From Clostridiales bacterium (lineage in GTDB: Bacteria; Bacillota; Clostridia; Oscillospirales; Oscillospiraceae): a stretch of DNA of 64,000 bases. The stretch lies in contig SFHI01000002.1 in NCBI GenBank assembly GCA_004555705.1, forward strand, positions 36,159 through 100,158, given 5' to 3'. The notes below the pieces were generated by a model. That model did not search any database and was not told the DNA's origin. It worked only from the letters and a program-made list of their open reading frames with translations. A program made the position numbers and the translations under genes. Positions within the stretch are counted from its first letter, which is position 1. The number at the start of each line of letters is the position of its first letter. This document shows positions 7,206 through 16,328 of the stretch, piece after piece.

Positions 7206-9494
7206 TCAGCCCTCCCCGGACTTCTTCGCTGTCTTTTTCGCCGCTGTCCTTTTGGCTGCGGTTTTCTTTGCTGCCGGCTTCTTCGCGGCGGTCTTTTTCC
7301 CGGCTGCTTTCTCCCCGGCGGCGGATTTCACGCTTTGCCCGGCGGGCTCTCCGGCGGGTTCCCCCTCCGCGCCCTCTTGGGTGGTCTTTTTCTTATAGTA
7401 GCCCCGCCGGTCCTCCGGAAGGAACCGGGAGCAGTGTTCGTTGACGCAGAAGGGCTTCATTCTGCCCTTGCCGGACCTTTTGAACAGGGTCTGCCCGCAC
7501 TCCGGGCAGTCCTCCGCTGTGGGCACATCCCAGGTCATAAAGCCGCACTCCGCGCCCTTTTCACAGGCATAGTAGGCATAGCCCCGCTTGGATTTGCGTT
7601 TCAGCATCCCGCTGCCGCACTTGGGGCACCGGCCGGGCATCCGCTCCACCAGAGGCTTGGTATTCTTGCACTCCGGGAAACCGGGACAGGCCAGAAACTT
7701 TCCGAACCGGCCCATTTTGATGACCATTTTCCGTCCGCACAGCTCGCAGATTTCGTCGGTCTCCTCCTCGGGAACCTTCAGCCGGACGCCCTCCAGAGCC
7801 TCCTCGGCGTCCTTCAGCTCCTGGCTGAAGCCCTTGTAGAAATCGGCAAGCAAATCCTTCCAGTGCTGCTTGCCCTCCTCCACCGCGTCCAGGCGGGACT
7901 CCATGTTGGCGGTGAATTCCACATCGATAATGTCGTTGAACCGCTCCACCATCAGTCCCGTCACGATCTCGCCCAGGGGCGTGGGGGATAGCCGCTTGTC
8001 CTGCTTCTCCACGTATTCCCGGTCCTCAATGGTGGAAATCGTGGCAGCATAGGTGGAGGGCCGGCCCACGCCCTTCTCCTCCATGGCCTTTACCAGGGTG
8101 GCTTCGGTGTAGCGGGCCGGGGGCTGGGTGAAATGCTGCTCCTTGTCGATCTTGGAGGACGGCGCCTTTTCCCCCACCTGCAGGTCCGGCAGCGGGGAGC
8201 CCACTGCCTCCGCCTCATCGTCCCGGCCCTCTTCATAGACCGCGATGAATCCGGCAAAGCGCATACTCTGGTGGCTGGAACGGAACCGGTGGCCCCCGCA
8301 TTCCGTATCGATGGATACGGTGTCAAATACGGCGTTCGCCATCTGGGAGGCCAGGAACCGGCTCCAGATCAGCTTGTAGAGCTTATACTGGTCCGGTGTC
8401 AGGCTGTGGCGGATGGCATCCGGGTCCAGCTCCACATGGGTGGGCCGGATGGCCTCGTGGGCATCCTGAGCGCCGGCCTTGGTCTTGTACACATGGAATT
8501 TTCCGTAATAGTAGCTGTCGCCATAGCGGGCCCGGATGAAATCCGCCGCGGCAGCCATGGCCTCGTCGGACAGGCGCAGGGAATCGGTACGCATATAGGT
8601 AATGAGGCCCAGGGTACCCTCACCCTCCACGTCCACGCCCTCGTAAAGCTGCTGGGCCACCATCATGGTTTTCTTGGGGGTCATGTTCAGCTTCCGGGAA
8701 GCCTCCTGCTGTAAGGTGGAGGTGGTGAAGGGAGGCGCGGAGGAGCGCTTTTTCTCCGCCTTCTTCACATTGGTGACGGTAAATTCCTTACCGGTAATGT
8801 CGTCAATCACCGCCTGGGTTTCCGCCTGGTTTGCCAGTTCCCGCTTCTTGTCCTCACCGTAGTAGTGGGCGACGAAGCTGCCGGGCTTCCCCAGCCGGTT
8901 TAGGGTAACGTCCAGCGACCAGTATTCCCTGGGCTGGAAGGCCCGGATTTCATTTTCCCGGTCCACCACCATCCGGGTGGCAACGCTCTGCACCCGTCCG
9001 GCGGACAGTCCCCGGCGGACCTTCTTCCACAGCAGCGGCGACAGCTCATAGCCCACGATCCGGTCCAGAATCCGCCGGGCCTGCTGGGCGTCCACCAGAT
9101 TGTAGTCGATGTCCCGGGGATGGGCGATGGAATCCTGCACCACCTTTTTGGTAATCTCGTTGAAGGTCACCCGGTGGGTTTTCTCATCGGGCAGGTTCAG
9201 CAGCTCCTTCAGGTGCCAGGAAATGGCCTCTCCCTCCCGGTCAGGGTCGGTGGCGAGGTAGACGGTGTCGGCCTGGGAGGCCGCTTTTTTCAGTTCTTTA
9301 ATCAGCTCTTCCTTCCCCCGGACCGGCTGGTACTGGGGGGTGAAGTCGTGCTCCAGGTCCACCCCCATCTTGCTTTTGGGCAGGTCTCGCAGGTGGCCCA
9401 TGCTGGCCTTCACCGTGTAGTCACTGCCCAGGTATTTTCCGATGGTCTTTGCCTTGGAGGGCGACTCCACGATGACCAGATTGTGATTTCCCAT
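7206..9494 (-). CDS. topA: DNA topoisomerase I with three zinc ribbons and a Lys/Ala-rich tail
   Basis: Type IA topoisomerase that relaxes negative supercoils. The Toprim domain is at the N-terminus (LVIVESPSKAKTI; DPDREGEAI near residue 85). The active-site tyrosine is about residue 300 in GLITYMRTDS. The strand-passage core is followed by three C4-type zinc ribbons, starting CELCGRK, CPKCGSG and CPECGQT. The final ~45 residues are a low-complexity Lys/Ala tail with repeated AAKK units, like the tails of histone-H1-like proteins, which probably adds nonspecific DNA binding. It begins 1 base after the dprA stop, so the two are coupled. Confidence 0.97.
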   Translation of the reverse strand: MGNHNLVIVESPSKAKTIGKYLGSDYTVKASMGHLRDLPKSKMGVDLEHDFTPQYQPVRGKEELIKELKKAASQADTVYLATDPDREGEAISWHLKELLNLPDEKTHRVTFNEITKKVVQDSIAHPRDIDYNLVDAQQARRILDRIVGYELSPLLWKKVRRGLSAGRVQSVATRMVVDRENEIRAFQPREYWSLDVTLNRLGKPGSFVAHYYGEDKKRELANQAETQAVIDDITGKEFTVTNVKKAEKKRSSAPPFTTSTLQQEASRKLNMTPKKTMMVAQQLYEGVDVEGEGTLGLITYMRTDSLRLSDEAMAAAADFIRARYGDSYYYGKFHVYKTKAGAQDAHEAIRPTHVELDPDAIRHSLTPDQYKLYKLIWSRFLASQMANAVFDTVSIDTECGGHRFRSSHQSMRFAGFIAVYEEGRDDEAEAVGSPLPDLQVGEKAPSSKIDKEQHFTQPPARYTEATLVKAMEEKGVGRPSTYAATISTIEDREYVEKQDKRLSPTPLGEIVTGLMVERFNDIIDVEFTANMESRLDAVEEGKQHWKDLLADFYKGFSQELKDAEEALEGVRLKVPEEETDEICELCGRKMVIKMGRFGKFLACPGFPECKNTKPLVERMPGRCPKCGSGMLKRKSKRGYAYYACEKGAECGFMTWDVPTAEDCPECGQTLFKRSGKGRMKPFCVNEHCSRFLPEDRRGYYKKKTTQEGAEGEPAGEPAGQSVKSAAGEKAAGKKTAAKKPAAKKTAAKRTAAKKTAKKSGEG

Positions 9495-9495
9495 G

Positions 9496-10647
9496 CTATT
9501 TCTCCGTTTCGGTTAATTCAACATCATCCACAAGCCTCGGCCCGGCCTTCAGGGCGTCCGCGATCAGTTTTTCATCGGCGGTGAGCTTCGGCTTCTGTTT
9601 GTTTACGTCACTATAAAGCCCTGAGGGCTCCTTGTCAATGTCTTTTTTGTCGGTTTCCCCTGGAACCGGCGGAGCAGGAACCGGCGAAGCCGCCTGCTGA
9701 GCCACTTTGACAGGGGCACTTTCCCTCCGGGAGCCCCCGGCGCCGCCCGGCATTTCCGACATATCCTTGCGGATGTGGTCCGGGAACCGGGCGGCGTACT
9801 CGCTGACCACATCCCACCCGCAGCTTACGGGGGTGGCGCCCTCCCGCAGCAGCCGGTAGCTGCCCTCGAAGCCGGGCACATCCACGTTTCCGGGAACCAC
9901 GAATACGTCCCTTCCCTGTTCCCCCGCCTCCCGCGCGGTGATCAGGGAACCGCTGATCTTGGGAGCCTCCACCACAAGAACTCCGCAGCTGAGGCCGCTG
10001 ATGATTCGGTTCCTCCTGGGAAAGTTCCATTTATACGGGGGCGTTCCGGGCATAAACTCACTGAGGATGCAGCCGTACCGCTCCGTGTCCTCAAAGAGGG
10101 CCCGGTTGGATTTGGGGTAAACCTGCTCCGCGCCGCAGCCCAGCACCCCGATCACAGTCCCGTCTCCGGCCAACGCACCCCGCATGGCCATGGCGTCAAT
10201 ACCGGAGGCCAGCCCGGAGACCACCGTCGCGCCGCAGCGGGCGATCTGGAAGCCCATCTTCCTGGCCACGTTCAGACCGTAAGCCGATGCCTTGCGGGTG
10301 CCCACGATTCCGATGACGGGAAGCTGATCCACCGGAGGCAGGGTCCCTTTGCAATAGAGTACCATAGGCGGATCGGGAATATTCTTTAGTCTCTGGGGAT
10401 ATTCCTTCTGACCGAAGGTCAGAATGTCGATTTCCTCCCTGGCACAGCGTTCCAGAATCTGCTCCGCCTGGGTCAGGTCCCGGCTGCTCAGGGCCTTGCG
10501 AACAAGACCCTCCAGCTCCTCGGGGATGTCCTTTCTTCCTTCCGCGAAGAAAATCTCCTCAGGATCACAAAAATGCTCCAAAAGCCTGGCCCTTTCCCCA
10601 TCGTTCAATTCCGGGTGATGTGCGAACCAAATCCAATACAGGCGCAT
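9496..10647 (-). CDS. dprA: DNA-processing protein DprA/Smf
   Basis: Rossmann-fold protein that binds incoming single-stranded DNA and loads RecA during transformation. It is also widespread in bacteria not known to be competent. Key segments are GTRKASAYG, VSGLASGIDAMAMRGAL, GVLGCGAEQVYPKSN, PPYKWNFPRRNRIISGL and SLITAREAGEQGRDVF. An N-terminal helical domain precedes the fold. The start at 10647 (MRLYWIWF) has GAGAGG nine bases upstream. The ATG at 10656 lies too close to that site. A longer frame reads through family A repeat 2 and is spurious. The C-terminal winged-helix domain looks shortened: the sequence stops soon after LTADEKLIADALK, just before topA. Confidence 0.93.
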   Translation of the reverse strand: MRLYWIWFAHHPELNDGERARLLEHFCDPEEIFFAEGRKDIPEELEGLVRKALSSRDLTQAEQILERCAREEIDILTFGQKEYPQRLKNIPDPPMVLYCKGTLPPVDQLPVIGIVGTRKASAYGLNVARKMGFQIARCGATVVSGLASGIDAMAMRGALAGDGTVIGVLGCGAEQVYPKSNRALFEDTERYGCILSEFMPGTPPYKWNFPRRNRIISGLSCGVLVVEAPKISGSLITAREAGEQGRDVFVVPGNVDVPGFEGSYRLLREGATPVSCGWDVVSEYAARFPDHIRKDMSEMPGGAGGSRRESAPVKVAQQAASPVPAPPVPGETDKKDIDKEPSGLYSDVNKQKPKLTADEKLIADALKAGPRLVDDVELTETEK

Positions 10648-10699
10648 ATTCGTCATCCTCTCTCTATGCTCTGTTTTACTCAGTGGGAAATACGCCTCA

Positions 10700-10905
10700 A
10701 GTTTTCTGTCATTGCGAACCAGCGCGCACGCTGGTGTGGCAATCCCCCGGTTGAATGGAACCAAGTAACGATTACCACCAAAAATCGGAGAGGCTCCCAC
10801 TCTTCCGTGAACTTTTCGGTACATTTTCCCTCTAACCAGGGGATTGCCACGCCAGTGTGCGCACTGGCTCGCAATGACAGCGTTTATTCGCCAAACACCA
10901 ATTTA
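10700..10905. repeat. Family A palindromic element, copy 2 (long type, left outer end lost)
   Basis: The core is 10707-10879, bounded by TGTCATTGCG and CGCAATGACA. Mini-hairpins are ACCAGCGCGCACGCTGGT (left) and GCCAGTGTGCGCACTGGC (right). The right outer end CAAACACCAATTTA is at 10892-10905. The left outer end is not recognisable next to the dprA start. Confidence 0.88.
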
Positions 10906-10937
10906 CCGCCCCGCACTTTCGGCCTTCCTTCTGCTGT

Positions 10938-11654
10938 TCATCCTCTCGCCATTTCCCACATCACAATGGTTGCCGCCACTGCCGCGTTCAGGGATTCGCA
11001 GTGGGGGTTCATGGGAATGATCAGTTCCGCGTCCGCGGCCCGGAGAATCTCCTGCCGCACACCCTGGCCTTCGCTTCCGATGACCACCGCCATGGTTCCC
11101 AACGCTGAGCGCCGGATGTCCCCTGCCCGCGCACTCAGCGCCGTGACACCGATGGGGATTCCTTTTTCCCGGCAGGCGGAACAGACCTGTTCCCAGGAGG
11201 TGCGGACCACCTCCCGGCGGAACACCGCGCCCATGCTGGAGCGAACCACCTTATGGCTGAAGGGGTCCGCGCAGCCCTCCAAAAGGGCCACGGGAATGTC
11301 CAGGGCATCCTGAATTCCGTCCAGCAGCAGCATCCCGCCCCGGGGGGCAAAGGACCGCTCCGGGGGCAATTCACACAGAAACAGCGCCCCCTGGGGCGTG
11401 GCCATGGGGGAAACGGACTCCATCACGTCCTCGCTCACCCGAACCAGGCGCACCGAATCCGGAACCCGGGCCTGCACATCCCCGGACAGGATGACGGTTT
11501 TCAGTCCCGGGCAGTAGCGCACCGCCTCCTCCAGGAGCTTGGTGCCGTCCCCTACGAAAAGCCCCGCTTCCTCCCGGGCCTTCCGGGAGGACAGGAGCTT
11601 TCGAACCTGCTGAATCAGTGGATTCTTCCGGGAGGTGATGTACTCCCCGGTCAT
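10938..11654 (-). CDS. TrmH/SpoU-family RNA 2'-O-methyltransferase
   Basis: Cytoplasmic SAM-dependent methyltransferase acting on rRNA or tRNA ribose, with a SPOUT knot fold. The N-terminus (ITSRKNPLIQQVRKLLSSRKAR) is the substrate-binding domain typical of RlmB/TsnR-like proteins. The three SPOUT motifs are DIPVALLEGCAD, VIGSEGQGVRQEIL and IIPMNPHCESLNAAVAATIV. Its length of 238 residues fits. The exact target cannot be read from sequence. It overlaps the ktrA stop by 4 bases and is the last gene of the ktrB-ktrA operon. Confidence 0.88.
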   Translation of the reverse strand: MTGEYITSRKNPLIQQVRKLLSSRKAREEAGLFVGDGTKLLEEAVRYCPGLKTVILSGDVQARVPDSVRLVRVSEDVMESVSPMATPQGALFLCELPPERSFAPRGGMLLLDGIQDALDIPVALLEGCADPFSHKVVRSSMGAVFRREVVRTSWEQVCSACREKGIPIGVTALSARAGDIRRSALGTMAVVIGSEGQGVRQEILRAADAELIIPMNPHCESLNAAVAATIVMWEMARG

Positions 11655-12298
11655 AGCTTCTGCACCGTCTCCAGGGCGAAGTTATCCCCCAGCACCACCA
11701 TAATGTCCCCTTCCCGGATTTGATAATCCGCCGCAGGAGAAACGTTGGTCTTTTTGCCGCTTTCCACGGCAATGATGTTCACGCCCAATTTTGCCCGAAC
11801 ATTCAGTTCCTTCAGGGTCTTGCCGATCCAGCTGGCGGGGGCGGGAATATCCAGGATCCCGTACTCCTCGGAAAGCTCGATGTAGTCCAGCACATTGTGG
11901 CGCACCAGGCTTCTGGCGAAGCGCTTGGCGTGCTCCTGCTCGGGAATCAGCACCCGGTTGGCCCCCAGCCGCTCCAGCACCCGGCGGTGGGTCTCGTCGT
12001 GGGCCTTGCACACGATCTGGGATACACCCAGCTCTTGCAGATTCATCACCGTCAGCACGGAAGCCGCCAGATCGTCGCCAATGGCCACAATGGCGCAGTC
12101 AAAGTTTCTGGCCCCCAGGGCTTTCAGGACCTCTTTATCCTGGCCGTCACCGACTACGGCGTGGGTCACATCATTGGCAATTTGCTGCACCAGTTCCGGG
12201 CGCACATCCATTGCCAGTACCTCGGCCCCCAGGGCGCACAGCTCCCGGGCCAGTGCCTCGCCAAACAGGCCCAGGCCGATAACCATGTAAGATTTCAT
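11651..12298 (-). CDS. ktrA: KtrA/TrkA-type potassium channel regulatory subunit
   Basis: Cytoplasmic ring-forming subunit that gates the KtrB potassium channel in response to nucleotides. The 215 residues contain an N-terminal RCK/Rossmann domain with GLGLFGEALAREL, an acidic residue at the end of strand 2 (AMDVR), and a C-terminal RCK_C domain from about residue 140 (GKTLKELNVRAKLGVNIIAV). It lies 13 bases after ktrB, as expected for a KtrBA operon. Confidence 0.93.
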   Translation of the reverse strand: MKSYMVIGLGLFGEALARELCALGAEVLAMDVRPELVQQIANDVTHAVVGDGQDKEVLKALGARNFDCAIVAIGDDLAASVLTVMNLQELGVSQIVCKAHDETHRRVLERLGANRVLIPEQEHAKRFARSLVRHNVLDYIELSEEYGILDIPAPASWIGKTLKELNVRAKLGVNIIAVESGKKTNVSPAADYQIREGDIMVVLGDNFALETVQKL

Positions 12299-12311
12299 AA
12301 GCTCCTCCTCA

Positions 12312-13688
12312 TTATCCGATCAGCAGGCTGGTTTCCGCGTACTGGAACCGCTCCTGGGCCCGGTCTCCCATAAGGAAGCCCAGGCTGATGGTCAGCACGC
12401 CCACCCTGCCGAAATACATATATACAATAATCAAAAGCTGCGCGGGAATGCTGAGGCTCCCCGTAGCCCCGGCGGACAGCCCCACGGTTCCCAGCGCGGA
12501 CACCGCCTCAAACAGAGCATCGGTAAAGCCGATGGGGGAAGTGGCGCTGATAAACACACCGCCGAACACGGCCAGCGCAATCATCAGCATGGCAATGGTC
12601 ATGGCGTCCAGCACCTGGCTCTGGGGTACGGTTCTGCTGTAAACGCACACGCTGCTCCTGCCCCGGGCCCTGGACCAGGCAAACAGCACCAGCACGACGA
12701 AGGTCACGGTTTTCAGGCCGCCCGCCGTGGAGCCGGAGGAGCCGCCGATCAGCATCAGCACCATGGAGAAGCCCTTCCCTGCCCCGGTCAGCTTTCCCTG
12801 ATCGATGGCCGCGAACCCGGCGGTGCGCAGCGTCACAGACTGAAACAGGCCGTTCAGCAGCTTTTCCCACCAGCTCATAGTCCCAAGGGTGTCGGGATTG
12901 TTCCACTCCAGCAGGCAGATCACCACCCACCCTGTTAAGATCAGCGCCAGGGTCGCCACCAGCACCAGCCGGACATACACACTGAACTTCCGGAAGCGCT
13001 TTCTTTCCATAATCTCCTGCCAGACCAGGAAGCCCAGGCCGCCCACCACGATCAGGGCGCACAGGGTCAGAAGCACAATGGGATCGGACTGGAAGGGGAT
13101 CATGCTCTGGCCCGGGCCGAGGGAGCCCAGGATGTCAAAGCCAGCGTTGCAGAAGGCGGAAACGGAATGAAACACCCCCCATTTCAGCGCGGTCACAAAG
13201 CCGTACTCCGGCCAGAACCGGGCGGTCAGGATCAGGGCGCCGGCGGCCTCGATGGAAAGGCTCCCGATCAGCACGGTTTTCTGAATCCGCACCACGCCCT
13301 CCATATCGTTGAGGCTCAGGGCCTGGGCCATCACCATACGCTGCTTCAGGCCGATGCGTTTGCGCAGGACAAAGACCACCAGCGTGGCGGCGGACATGAA
13401 ACCCAGGCCGCCGATCTCAATCAGACCCAGAATCACCGCCTGGCCGAAGCCGCTCCACTGGGTCCAGGTATCATACAGTACCAGCCCCGTGACGCAGGTG
13501 GCGGAGGTGGCAGTGAACAGAGCGGGCCGGAATCCGCAGGATACACCGCTGCGGGATGCCGCCGGCAGGGCCAGCAGCAGCGTCCCCGCCAGAATGATTG
13601 CCGCGAAGGCCACCGCGATAATTTTTGTTGGGCTCAGCGCCTTGGACCTGCGCAGCCGGCGCGAATATAACATGGAACGGATTTTCAT
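12312..13688 (-). CDS. ktrB: KtrB/TrkH-type potassium uptake channel
   Basis: Integral membrane potassium-translocating subunit with four membrane-pore-membrane repeats. Selectivity-filter-like turns are visible at ATSATCVTGL, AFCNAGFD, TLRTAGFAA and ALGTVGLSAG, each with the conserved glycine. The start at 13688 (MKIRSML) has AAGGAG nine bases upstream. An in-frame ATG at 13709 with a closer GGAGGAG is the alternative and would add seven residues. A basic cytoplasmic N-terminus precedes the first helix. It is transcribed with ktrA from a consensus promoter at 13769-13796. Confidence 0.93.
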   Translation of the reverse strand: MKIRSMLYSRRLRRSKALSPTKIIAVAFAAIILAGTLLLALPAASRSGVSCGFRPALFTATSATCVTGLVLYDTWTQWSGFGQAVILGLIEIGGLGFMSAATLVVFVLRKRIGLKQRMVMAQALSLNDMEGVVRIQKTVLIGSLSIEAAGALILTARFWPEYGFVTALKWGVFHSVSAFCNAGFDILGSLGPGQSMIPFQSDPIVLLTLCALIVVGGLGFLVWQEIMERKRFRKFSVYVRLVLVATLALILTGWVVICLLEWNNPDTLGTMSWWEKLLNGLFQSVTLRTAGFAAIDQGKLTGAGKGFSMVLMLIGGSSGSTAGGLKTVTFVVLVLFAWSRARGRSSVCVYSRTVPQSQVLDAMTIAMLMIALAVFGGVFISATSPIGFTDALFEAVSALGTVGLSAGATGSLSIPAQLLIIVYMYFGRVGVLTISLGFLMGDRAQERFQYAETSLLIG

Positions 13689-13768
13689 CCAGAAATACTC
13701 CTTCCCCATGACTCCTCCGGTTTGGGCGGACAACCCCTTTTTCCGGGTAAAATGGTTAGACGGATTCT

Positions 13769-13796
13769 ATTATAACAATTTTCCTCACTTTTTCAA
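13769..13796 (-). promoter_or_regulatory. Promoter of ktrBA
   Basis: On the minus strand: -35 TTGAAA (13791-13796), 16-bp spacer, -10 TATAAT (13769-13774). It is placed about 80 bases upstream of the ktrB start and is divergent from the ade promoter. Confidence 0.75.
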
Positions 13797-13839
13797 CCCC
13801 CTATTCCGGGGAAGCCCCGGCAGAATGCACAAGTATTTC

Positions 13840-13868
13840 TTTACTTTTCCCCCGGCATATGCTATCAT
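13840..13868 (+). promoter_or_regulatory. Promoter of ade
   Basis: -35 TTTACT (13840-13845), 17-bp spacer, -10 TATCAT (13863-13868). The start codon follows 26 bases later with GGGAGGG as ribosome site. The short leader leaves no room for a purine riboswitch. Confidence 0.65.
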
Positions 13869-13894
13869 TGTGAAAACTTTGGGAGGGTGATTGC

Positions 13895-15628
13895 ATGGCA
13901 TACACAGAAACCTGGTCCGGAAAAATCAGCCGCAAGCTGATGAAGAAGCAGCGCATCATTGATGTGGCCGCCGGGAGAGTCCCTGCCGACCTGGTGCTGA
14001 AAAACGCCACCTACGTCAACGTATTCTCCGGGGAGCTGGAAACCCGGGACATTGCCGTAGCCGAGGGTCTGATTGTGGGCCTGGGCAGCTACGCAGGCAC
14101 GGAGGAAGTGGACATGACCGGGAAAATCGTCTGCCCCGGCTTTATCGACGCCCACATTCACTTAGAATCCAGCCTGGTTTCCCCGGCGGAATTCGCCCGG
14201 GCGGTGATCCCCCACGGCACCACCACGGTCATCACCGATCCCCATGAGATCACCAACGTCATGGGGGAAGCCGGAATCGAATATATGTTGGCCGCCACCG
14301 AAGGCCTTCCTGTGGACGTGCGGTTCATGATCCCCTCCTGCGTCCCCGCTTCCCCCATGGACGAAAGCGGCGCCAATCTGGACTATCGGGACATCGACAG
14401 CTTTTTTGAGCATCCCCGGGTCCAGGGTCTGGCGGAGATGATGAACTTCCCGGGAATCATTTCCGCGGACTCTGAGGCGGTAGCGAAAATCGTGGCCTCC
14501 CAGGCCCACCATAAAAAAATAGACGGCCATGCCCCGGGCCTCCGGGGAAATGACCTGAACGCCTATATCTCCGCCGGTGTCTACTCCGACCATGAATGCG
14601 CCGATATGGAGGACGCTTTGGAGAAGCTCCGCCTGGGCCAGTTCATCATGATCCGGGAGGGCACCGCAGCAAAGAATCTGGAAGCGCTGATGCCCCTGAT
14701 CCTGTCGGAAAAGTATTATGACCGGTGTATGTTCTGCACCGACGACAAGCACCCCAGTGACCTGTTGGAGAAGGGCCACATCGACTATATCTGCCGGGAG
14801 GCCGTCCGCATGGGCGCCGACCCCATCCGCACCGTTCAGGTGGCCTGCCTCCACGCCGCCCGGTACTTCCTGCTGAATAACCGTGGCGCCATCGCTCCCG
14901 GGTATCTGGCGGACTTTGCCATTGTGGAGGATTTGAAGGACTTCCATGTGGTCACCGTGTACAAGAAGGGTAATCTTGTCTACCAGGACGGCCTGGTGGC
15001 GGATTTCCCCCTCCCCGCCATTCCGGAGCATCTGACCCGGCTGGCCCACGATACCTTCCACCTTCCCATGCTGACCCCCGAGAGCTTCGCCGAAACCCGG
15101 CGCAAGGGCCTCATCGGCATGGTCCCGGGGCAGATCATCACACAGGACGCAGGCTATGCTGACGGCGTGGACGTGACCCGGGACATTCTGAAAATGGCCG
15201 TCATCGAGCGCCACAAAAACACCCGCCACATCGGCATCGGATATTTAACAGGCTACGGCCTGAAAGCCGGGGCCGTGGCCACCAGCGTGTCCCACGACAG
15301 CCACAACATTATCTGCGTGGGGGAAAACGACGGGGATATGGCCTTCGCTGCAAACCGCATCGCTCAGAATAAGGGCGGCATTGTGGTTGTCCGGGACGGA
15401 AAGATACTGGAGGAGCTCCCCCTGGAAATCGCGGGTATCATGAGTGAGCTGCCCCTGGAAACGGTAAACACCCTCCTGGAAAACGCCAAAGCAGCCGCCT
15501 ATACCCTGGGAGTCTCCCGGGACATCGATCCCTTTATGACCCTTTCCTTTATGGCCCTGCCCGTCATCCCAACCCTGCGCCTGACCACCCGTGGCGTCAT
15601 CGATGTGAATACCCAGCAGTATATCTAA
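13895..15628 (+). CDS. ade: Adenine deaminase
   Basis: Amidohydrolase that converts adenine to hypoxanthine and ammonia in purine salvage. The 577 residues match the Ade family. The metal-binding DAHIHLESSLVSP is near residue 88. Later ligands lie in KKIDGHAPGL, YSDHECADMEDALEKLR and FCTDDKHPSDLLEKGHIDY. The C-terminal domain has the usual GYLTGYGLKAGAVATSVSHDSHNIICVG stretch. It is a single gene with its own promoter and terminator. Confidence 0.96.
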   Translation: MAYTETWSGKISRKLMKKQRIIDVAAGRVPADLVLKNATYVNVFSGELETRDIAVAEGLIVGLGSYAGTEEVDMTGKIVCPGFIDAHIHLESSLVSPAEFARAVIPHGTTTVITDPHEITNVMGEAGIEYMLAATEGLPVDVRFMIPSCVPASPMDESGANLDYRDIDSFFEHPRVQGLAEMMNFPGIISADSEAVAKIVASQAHHKKIDGHAPGLRGNDLNAYISAGVYSDHECADMEDALEKLRLGQFIMIREGTAAKNLEALMPLILSEKYYDRCMFCTDDKHPSDLLEKGHIDYICREAVRMGADPIRTVQVACLHAARYFLLNNRGAIAPGYLADFAIVEDLKDFHVVTVYKKGNLVYQDGLVADFPLPAIPEHLTRLAHDTFHLPMLTPESFAETRRKGLIGMVPGQIITQDAGYADGVDVTRDILKMAVIERHKNTRHIGIGYLTGYGLKAGAVATSVSHDSHNIICVGENDGDMAFAANRIAQNKGGIVVVRDGKILEELPLEIAGIMSELPLETVNTLLENAKAAAYTLGVSRDIDPFMTLSFMALPVIPTLRLTTRGVIDVNTQQYI

Positions 15629-15644
15629 GGAATCTCTGACAACG

Positions 15645-15672
15645 AAAAAAGCACGCCGAAGCGTGCTTTTTT
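15645..15672 (+). terminator. Terminator of ade (bidirectional)
   Basis: The hairpin AGCACGC-CGAA-GCGTGCT has an A-run before and a T-run after it, so it can also end transcripts from the minus-strand tRNA-Asp gene. The identical hairpin recurs at 44385-44409. Confidence 0.88.
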
Positions 15673-15674
15673 CT

Positions 15675-15751
15675 TGGCGACCCGGAACGGACTCGAACCG
15701 TCGACCTCCAGCGTGACAGGCTGGCGTGCTAACCGACTGCACCACCGGGCC
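15675..15751 (-). tRNA. tRNA-Asp (GTC)
   Basis: A 77-nt cloverleaf on the minus strand. The acceptor GGCCCGG pairs with CCGGGTC, the anticodon arm is CCAGC-CTGTCAC-GCTGG with anticodon GTC, the T-loop is TTCGAGT, and a CCA end is encoded. Confidence 0.96.
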
Positions 15752-15772
15752 ATATTTTTTGGAACGGGTCGT

Positions 15773-15801
15773 ATTATATCAGACAAACCCGGATTTGTAA
15801 A
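15773..15801 (-). promoter_or_regulatory. Promoter of tRNA-Asp
   Basis: On the minus strand: -35 TTTACA (15796-15801), 17-bp spacer, -10 TATAAT (15773-15778), about 21 bases before the mature 5' end. Confidence 0.75.
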
Positions 15802-15865
15802 GACCCAAAATGCAAACCGGGGCATTTTTTCTCAATCTGATTATTGGGTGTCATCATAAAAACGA

Positions 15866-16283
15866 TAAATTGTTGTTTAAAGATGCGCGCTCAAAGAACG
15901 CTGTCATTGCGAGCCAGTGCGCACACTGGCGTGGCAATCCCCCGGTTAGAGGGGAAATGTACCGAAAAGTATCCGCAAAAACGGAGATTATTGCGGTTCT
16001 TGGTGGTAATCGTTACCTGGTTCCATTCAACCGGGGGATTGCCACACCAGGCTGCGGCCTGGTTCGCAATGACAGCTTCTTTTTCAGTTCTCTATAAAAC
16101 CATAAACACCAGGCGACCTCTAAAAACTACTTTTTGGTGTTTTCGGCGAGAGATTTTGTTTCAACAAAAGTTTTGGAAAGTCCGGAATACTGGATGTATT
16201 ACGGACTTTTCAAAACGCATTGTCGGGGCAAAAGATCCGTCCAAAAACCAAAAGGGTAGTTTTTAGAGGTGCCCACCAATTTG
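15866..16283. repeat. Family A element, copy 3 (long type), split by a family B insertion
   Basis: The left outer end TAAATTGTTGTTTA is at 15866-15879 and the core at 15902-16074. Mini-hairpins are GCCAGTGCGCACACTGGC and ACCAGGCTGCGGCCTGGT. The right outer end (ATAAACACCAATTTG when rejoined) is interrupted by the B element at 16112-16274. Confidence 0.9.
16112..16274. mobile_element. Family B 163-bp palindromic element, copy 1
   Basis: Starts GGCGACCTCTAAAAACTAC and ends GTAGTTTTTAGAGGTGCCC. The whole element folds back on itself, with its centre near AATACTGGATGTATT. It is flanked by the 4-bp direct repeat ACCA (16108-16111 and 16275-16278). Removing the element and one ACCA restores a family A outer end. 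It has no coding capacity. Confidence 0.93.
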
Positions 16284-16328
16284 TCGCATTACTGACACAG
16301 CCTGATAAACACACAAGGAGGCACTTCT

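Noticed and set aside
10648..10824. N-terminal extension of DprA
   Set aside because: It reads through family A repeat 2. The same peptide (VPFNRGIATP...) appears wherever this repeat occurs. The start at 10647 has the ribosome site.
13734..13894. Purine riboswitch before ade
   Set aside because: The promoter sits 26 bases from the start codon, so there is no space for the aptamer.
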